Positions 13,306 through 13,399 of a stretch of 13,399 nucleotides of DNA are shown here, piece after piece (within the stretch, counting starts at the first letter, position 1; every line of letters starts with the position of its first letter). The stretch comes from Planctomycetaceae bacterium (GTDB taxonomy: Bacteria; Planctomycetota; Planctomycetia; Pirellulales; Pirellulaceae), in contig REEF01000357.1 of the NCBI GenBank assembly GCA_007695205.1, positions 1 through 13,399 on the forward strand, given 5' to 3'. Under the pieces are notes generated by a model. It was not told where the DNA came from. It was given only the letters and a program-made list of their open reading frames with translations, and ran no database searches. Both the position numbers and the translations under genes were made by a program.

Positions 13306-13399
13306 GATCTTGACAGCCGAAGTGGCTCCCGTTTTCAATGGGGGGACCAGCGGGCAAGCCGAATCTTCATCCAGCGGCTTGTGCGATGGCGGTGACGAC

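Larger units (their letters stand above)
12765..13399. other. Repeat mosaic without a supported gene
   Basis: This stretch contains no convincing gene. From left to right it holds repeat unit I, a fragment copied from the upstream gene, repeat unit II, tandem 24-base repeats, the 75-bp hairpin element and a copy of the gene tail. The last 94 bases (13306-13399) show nothing I recognise. Short open frames on both strands are translations of the repeats. Confidence 0.75.

Overview
The window looks like chromosomal DNA from a planctomycete, most likely a Pirellulaceae member (Rhodopirellula-like). This is inferred from a DUF1559 pseudopilin-like protein, a small hypothetical protein (12351-12764) of a type I associate with these genomes, moderately high GC, and many short palindromic repeats between genes. 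No 16S or other marker gene is present, so the assignment is an inference.

About 10 kb (11639 down to 1586, minus strand) is one tightly packed operon for the inner-membrane platform, motor and pseudopilus of a type II secretion system, in the order gspE-gspF-gspG-gspH-gspI-gspJ-gspK-gspL-gspM. Four junctions overlap by 1-4 bases (H/I, I/J, J/K, L/M). E (ATPase), F (platform), G (major pseudopilin) and H-K (minor pseudopilins) all have clear family signatures. L is a PilM-PilN type fusion (actin-like cytoplasmic domain, one membrane helix, periplasmic domain). M is PilO/GspM-like but has a C-terminal domain resembling the HR domain of GspC/PilP. There is no separate gspC, no gspD secretin and no gspO peptidase here. 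A candidate extended -10 promoter lies about 210 bases upstream of gspE, and the leader between contains a strong hairpin.

Downstream of gspM, a PadR-family regulator gene (1186-1584, plus strand) converges on it with one base between the stop codons. PadR is divergent from a DUF1559 gene (89-1012, minus strand), and their shared promoter region carries a perfect ATAATG-N7-CATTAT dyad that could be the regulator's operator.

The right-hand 1.7 kb (11640-13399) is repeat-rich. It holds a nested perfect palindrome (11979-12035), a small hypothetical gene (12351-12764), and behind it a mosaic built from inverted GTGCCACCCACC/GGTGGGTGGCAC blocks, a duplicated 73-bp piece of that gene, a duplicated gene tail, and a 75-bp hairpin element. 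A diverged copy of half of that hairpin element also forms the first 54 bases of the window, in reverse orientation, so it is a dispersed family. The most notable points are the probable GspM-GspC fusion and the repeat mosaic containing fragments of the adjacent gene.
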